From Ectopseudomonas alcaliphila (GTDB lineage: Bacteria; Pseudomonadota; Gammaproteobacteria; Pseudomonadales; Pseudomonadaceae), in contig NZ_FNAE01000001.1 of assembly GCF_900101755.1 (NCBI RefSeq), positions 868,001 to 932,000 of the forward strand: a DNA stretch of 64,000 nucleotides, in the 5' to 3' direction. The notes under the pieces were generated by a model. It had not been told where the DNA came from. It did not search any database and was given only the letters and a program-made list of their open reading frames with translations. The position numbers and the translations under genes are program-made. This document shows, piece after piece, positions 61,815 through 64,000 of this stretch (position 1 is its first letter; the number at the start of each line of letters is the position of its first letter).

Positions 61815-64000
61815 CACGGGTTCTCCTGAGGCAGCGCGGTGGCGCCACGCTGCGCACGCCAGGCGCTCAAACGCTCCTGCGTGCCGATGACGAAAACGAA
61901 GAAAGCCGGCACGAAGAACACCGCCAGCAAGGTGCCACTGAGCATGCCGCCGAACACCCCGGTGCCGATGGCATGCTGGGTTTCGGCGCTGGCACCGGAG
62001 GCCAGCATTAGCGGCATCACACCAAGGGTGAAGGCCAACGAGGTCATCAGGATCGGCCGCAGGCGCAGGCGTGCGGCGGTCACGGCTGAGTCGATCAGCG
62101 TGCGCCCCTCGCCATGCAGCTGGCGGGCGAACTCGACGATGAGGATGGCGTTCTTCGCCGACAGGCCGATGATGGTGATCATCCCCACCTTGAAGAACAC
62201 GTCGTTGGGCATGCCGCGCAGCATCACCGCCGCCACCGCACCGAGCAGGCCCAGCGGCACCACCAGCATCACCGCCAGCGGGATCGACCAGCTCTCGTAC
62301 AGCGCCGCCAGCACCAGGAACACCACCAGCGCCGAAAGCAGCATCAGCAACGGCGCCTGCGCTGCCGACTGACGCTCCTGCAGCGACTGCCCGGTCCAGG
62401 CCACGGCGAAGCCCTGCGGCAACTGCGCCACCAGGCGCTCCATCTCGGCCATCGCCGCACCGCTGGACACGCCAGCCGCCGCGCCCCCGGCGATACGCAC
62501 GGCGGGGAAGCCCTGGAAGCGCATCATCTGCTGCGGCGACTCGCTCCATACCGGCGTCACCACCTCGCGCAGCGGCACCATGCCGCCGCTGGCATTGCGC
62601 ACGCGCAGGCCGAGCACGTCGTCCAGTTGCATGCGCGCCGGGGCGTCGGCCTGCAGGATGACCTGCTGCATGCGCCCGGCATTGGGGAAGTCGTTGACGT
62701 ACAGCGAGCCCATGGCCGCCGACAGCGTGCTGCTCACCGCCGCGAAGGACAGGCCCATGGCCTCGGCCTTCTGCCGGTCGATCTCCAGGCGGATGCTCTC
62801 GCCGGGTGGCAGGCCATCGGGGTAGACATCGCTGACCACCTCGCTCTGCGCCGCCAGCGCCAGCAATTGCGCCTGCGCGGCCAGCAGCTCGGCCTCGCCA
62901 CGGTTGGCGCGGTCCTGCAGGAACAGGGTGAAGCCGGAGGAGGTGCCCAGCTCGTCGATGGCCGGCGGCATCAGGCTCATCACCGTGCCTTCGACATTGT
63001 CGGCCATGGCCTGTTGCGCCAGCGCGGCTTCTTCGGCCGCCGTGGCGCCATTGCGCTGGTCCCAGTCGTTGAGCATGGTGAAGGCCATGGCCGCGTTGGG
63101 ACCGGAGCCGGCGAAGCTGAAGCCCAGCACCACCAGATTGGCGTCCAGCCCCGGGCGCGAGGCGACGTGCGTCTCGTAGGCCTTGACCACCTCCAGCGTG
63201 CGTTCGCTGGTAGCCCCCGTCGGCAACTGGATGGAGGTCATGAAGTAGCCCTGATCCTCCTCGGGCAGGAATGAGGACGGCAGTTGCGCGGCAGCGATGG
63301 CCAGTACCGCGCAGAGCACGGCGAAGGCCACCATCATCCGCCCGCTGCGTCCGACCAGGCGCGCCACCCGCGCCCCATAGCTCGCCGTAAGGCGCTCGAA
63401 GGCGCGGTTGAAGGCGCCAAAGAAGCCGCGTTTGTCATGATGATCCGCGCTTACCGGGCGCAGCAGCGTGGCGCACAGCGCCGGCGTCAGGGTCAGGGCG
63501 AGGAAGGCCGAGAACAGGATCGACATCGCCATCGACAGGGTGAACTGCTGGTAGATCACCCCCACCGAGCCGCTGCCGAAGGCCATGGGAATGAACACGG
63601 CAGTCAGTACCAGGGTGATGCCGATCACCGCACCGGTGATTTCCCGCATTGCCTGCTTGGTCGCCTCTTTCGGCGACAGCCCCTGGGTGGCCATCAGCCG
63701 TTCGACGTTCTCCACGACCACGATGGCGTCGTCGACGATGATGCCGATGGCCAGCACCATGCCGAACATGGTCAGCGAGTTGATCGAGAAACCGGCCAGC
63801 AACATCACCGCGAAGGTGCCAAGCAGCGCGATGGGCGCGACGATGGCCGGGATCAGTGTGTAGCGCAGGTTCTGCAGGAACAGAAACATCACCAGAAACA
63901 CCAACACCATGGCCTCGAACAGGGTGTAGATCACTTTCTCGATGGACACCTTGACGAAGGGCGCGGTGTCGAACGGCACCGAGTAGGCCATGCCGGTCGG
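61814..64000 (-). CDS. RND multidrug efflux pump inner-membrane subunit, N-terminus cut by window edge
   Basis: C-terminal 728 or so residues of an HAE1-family RND transporter (AcrB/MexB/MexF-like); about 300 N-terminal residues lie outside. Proton-relay residues are visible in LAIGIIVDDAIVVVENVERL (two Asp in span 4). Other markers: FIPMAFGSGSVGVIYQQFTL, the porter-domain GFSFAGSGPNAAMAF, and the last spans LIVEFARQLHGEGR...ASGASAETQHAIGTGVFGGM. Periplasmic adaptor (MFP) should lie upstream outside the window. The operon continues with the outer-membrane channel. Confidence 0.95.
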   Translation of the reverse strand, partial: PTGMAYSVPFDTAPFVKVSIEKVIYTLFEAMVLVFLVMFLFLQNLRYTLIPAIVAPIALLGTFAVMLLAGFSINSLTMFGMVLAIGIIVDDAIVVVENVERLMATQGLSPKEATKQAMREITGAVIGITLVLTAVFIPMAFGSGSVGVIYQQFTLSMAMSILFSAFLALTLTPALCATLLRPVSADHHDKRGFFGAFNRAFERLTASYGARVARLVGRSGRMMVAFAVLCAVLAIAAAQLPSSFLPEEDQGYFMTSIQLPTGATSERTLEVVKAYETHVASRPGLDANLVVLGFSFAGSGPNAAMAFTMLNDWDQRNGATAAEEAALAQQAMADNVEGTVMSLMPPAIDELGTSSGFTLFLQDRANRGEAELLAAQAQLLALAAQSEVVSDVYPDGLPPGESIRLEIDRQKAEAMGLSFAAVSSTLSAAMGSLYVNDFPNAGRMQQVILQADAPARMQLDDVLGLRVRNASGGMVPLREVVTPVWSESPQQMMRFQGFPAVRIAGGAAAGVSSGAAMAEMERLVAQLPQGFAVAWTGQSLQERQSAAQAPLLMLLSALVVFLVLAALYESWSIPLAVMLVVPLGLLGAVAAVMLRGMPNDVFFKVGMITIIGLSAKNAILIVEFARQLHGEGRTLIDSAVTAARLRLRPILMTSLAFTLGVMPLMLASGASAETQHAIGTGVFGGMLSGTLLAVFFVPAFFVFVIGTQERLSAWRAQRGATALPQENP

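Overview
The window looks like a chromosomal segment of a gamma-proteobacterial Pseudomonas (P. mendocina/alcaligenes-like rather than anything more exact). The reasons are the high GC, dense gene packing, GC-rich REP-type hairpins of the Pseudomonas kind, the asrA-icp gene pair, a FecI/FecR/TonB-receptor iron system and an aldarate catabolic cluster. No plasmid or phage backbone is visible. Both window ends cut genes: a GGDEF-EAL protein on the left and an RND pump on the right.

Layout. 1-9.3 kb: c-di-GMP enzyme with a small periplasmic partner, AraC regulator, Lon-type protease AsrA with lipoprotein inhibitor Icp, and an ABC-2 exporter. 9.6-25 kb: a large hexuronate/aldarate region. The minus strand runs kdgD, gudD, MFS permease, garD, FAD-linked D-hydroxyacid dehydrogenase and NAD-type 2-hydroxyacid dehydrogenase. 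The plus strand runs a diverged glucarate-dehydratase paralogue, a TctCBA tripartite transporter and a LysR regulator. A minus-strand talarate/galactarate dehydratase closes it. Glucarate and galactarate would be dehydrated by GudD, GarD or the talarate/galactarate enzyme to keto-deoxy-glucarate, and KdgD turns that into 2-oxoglutarate semialdehyde. 25-32 kb: chemoreceptor, a small protein behind a Fur-box-like site, an FKBP isomerase, and a tightly overlapping DNA-repair-like operon (DUF6482-like protein, exonuclease-like/GIY-YIG fusion, Fe-S photolyase, and an unlisted 45-residue DUF2256 zinc-ribbon gene starting with GTG). 32-40 kb: YqhA-like membrane protein, LonB-like protease, Kef-type antiporter, DksA-like protein, DUF4105 envelope protein and a NADAR hydrolase.

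40-47.6 kb is the most interesting part: an RNA-repair locus. The sigma-54 activator rtcR is divergent from rsr (Ro60/TROVE), rtcB (RNA ligase), a nucleotidyltransferase and rtcA (RNA cyclase). Between rsr and rtcB lies a tandem array of five Y-RNA-like (Yrl) units, read here by base pairing. Units 3-5 each carry a circularly permuted tRNA-like module (T-arm, capped acceptor stem, D-arm). Unit 2 has a T-arm and capped stem but no D-arm, and unit 1 is a bare Y stem. Upstream are palindromic activator sites, a perfect IHF consensus and a -24/-12 promoter, giving a complete RtcR-controlled circuit.

47.6-64 kb: a hybrid sensor kinase, tmRNA (ssrA) with terminator, a HigB/HigA-type toxin-antitoxin pair, an MFS exporter with LysR regulator, a Fur-boxed FecI/FecR/TonB-receptor set for a hydroxamate-type siderophore, and an efflux operon (RND pump, OprM-like channel, DHA2 drug exporter).

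Limits: everything was read by eye. Family names rest on motif and sequence recall, RNA folds on manual pairing, and regulatory sites on consensus matching.
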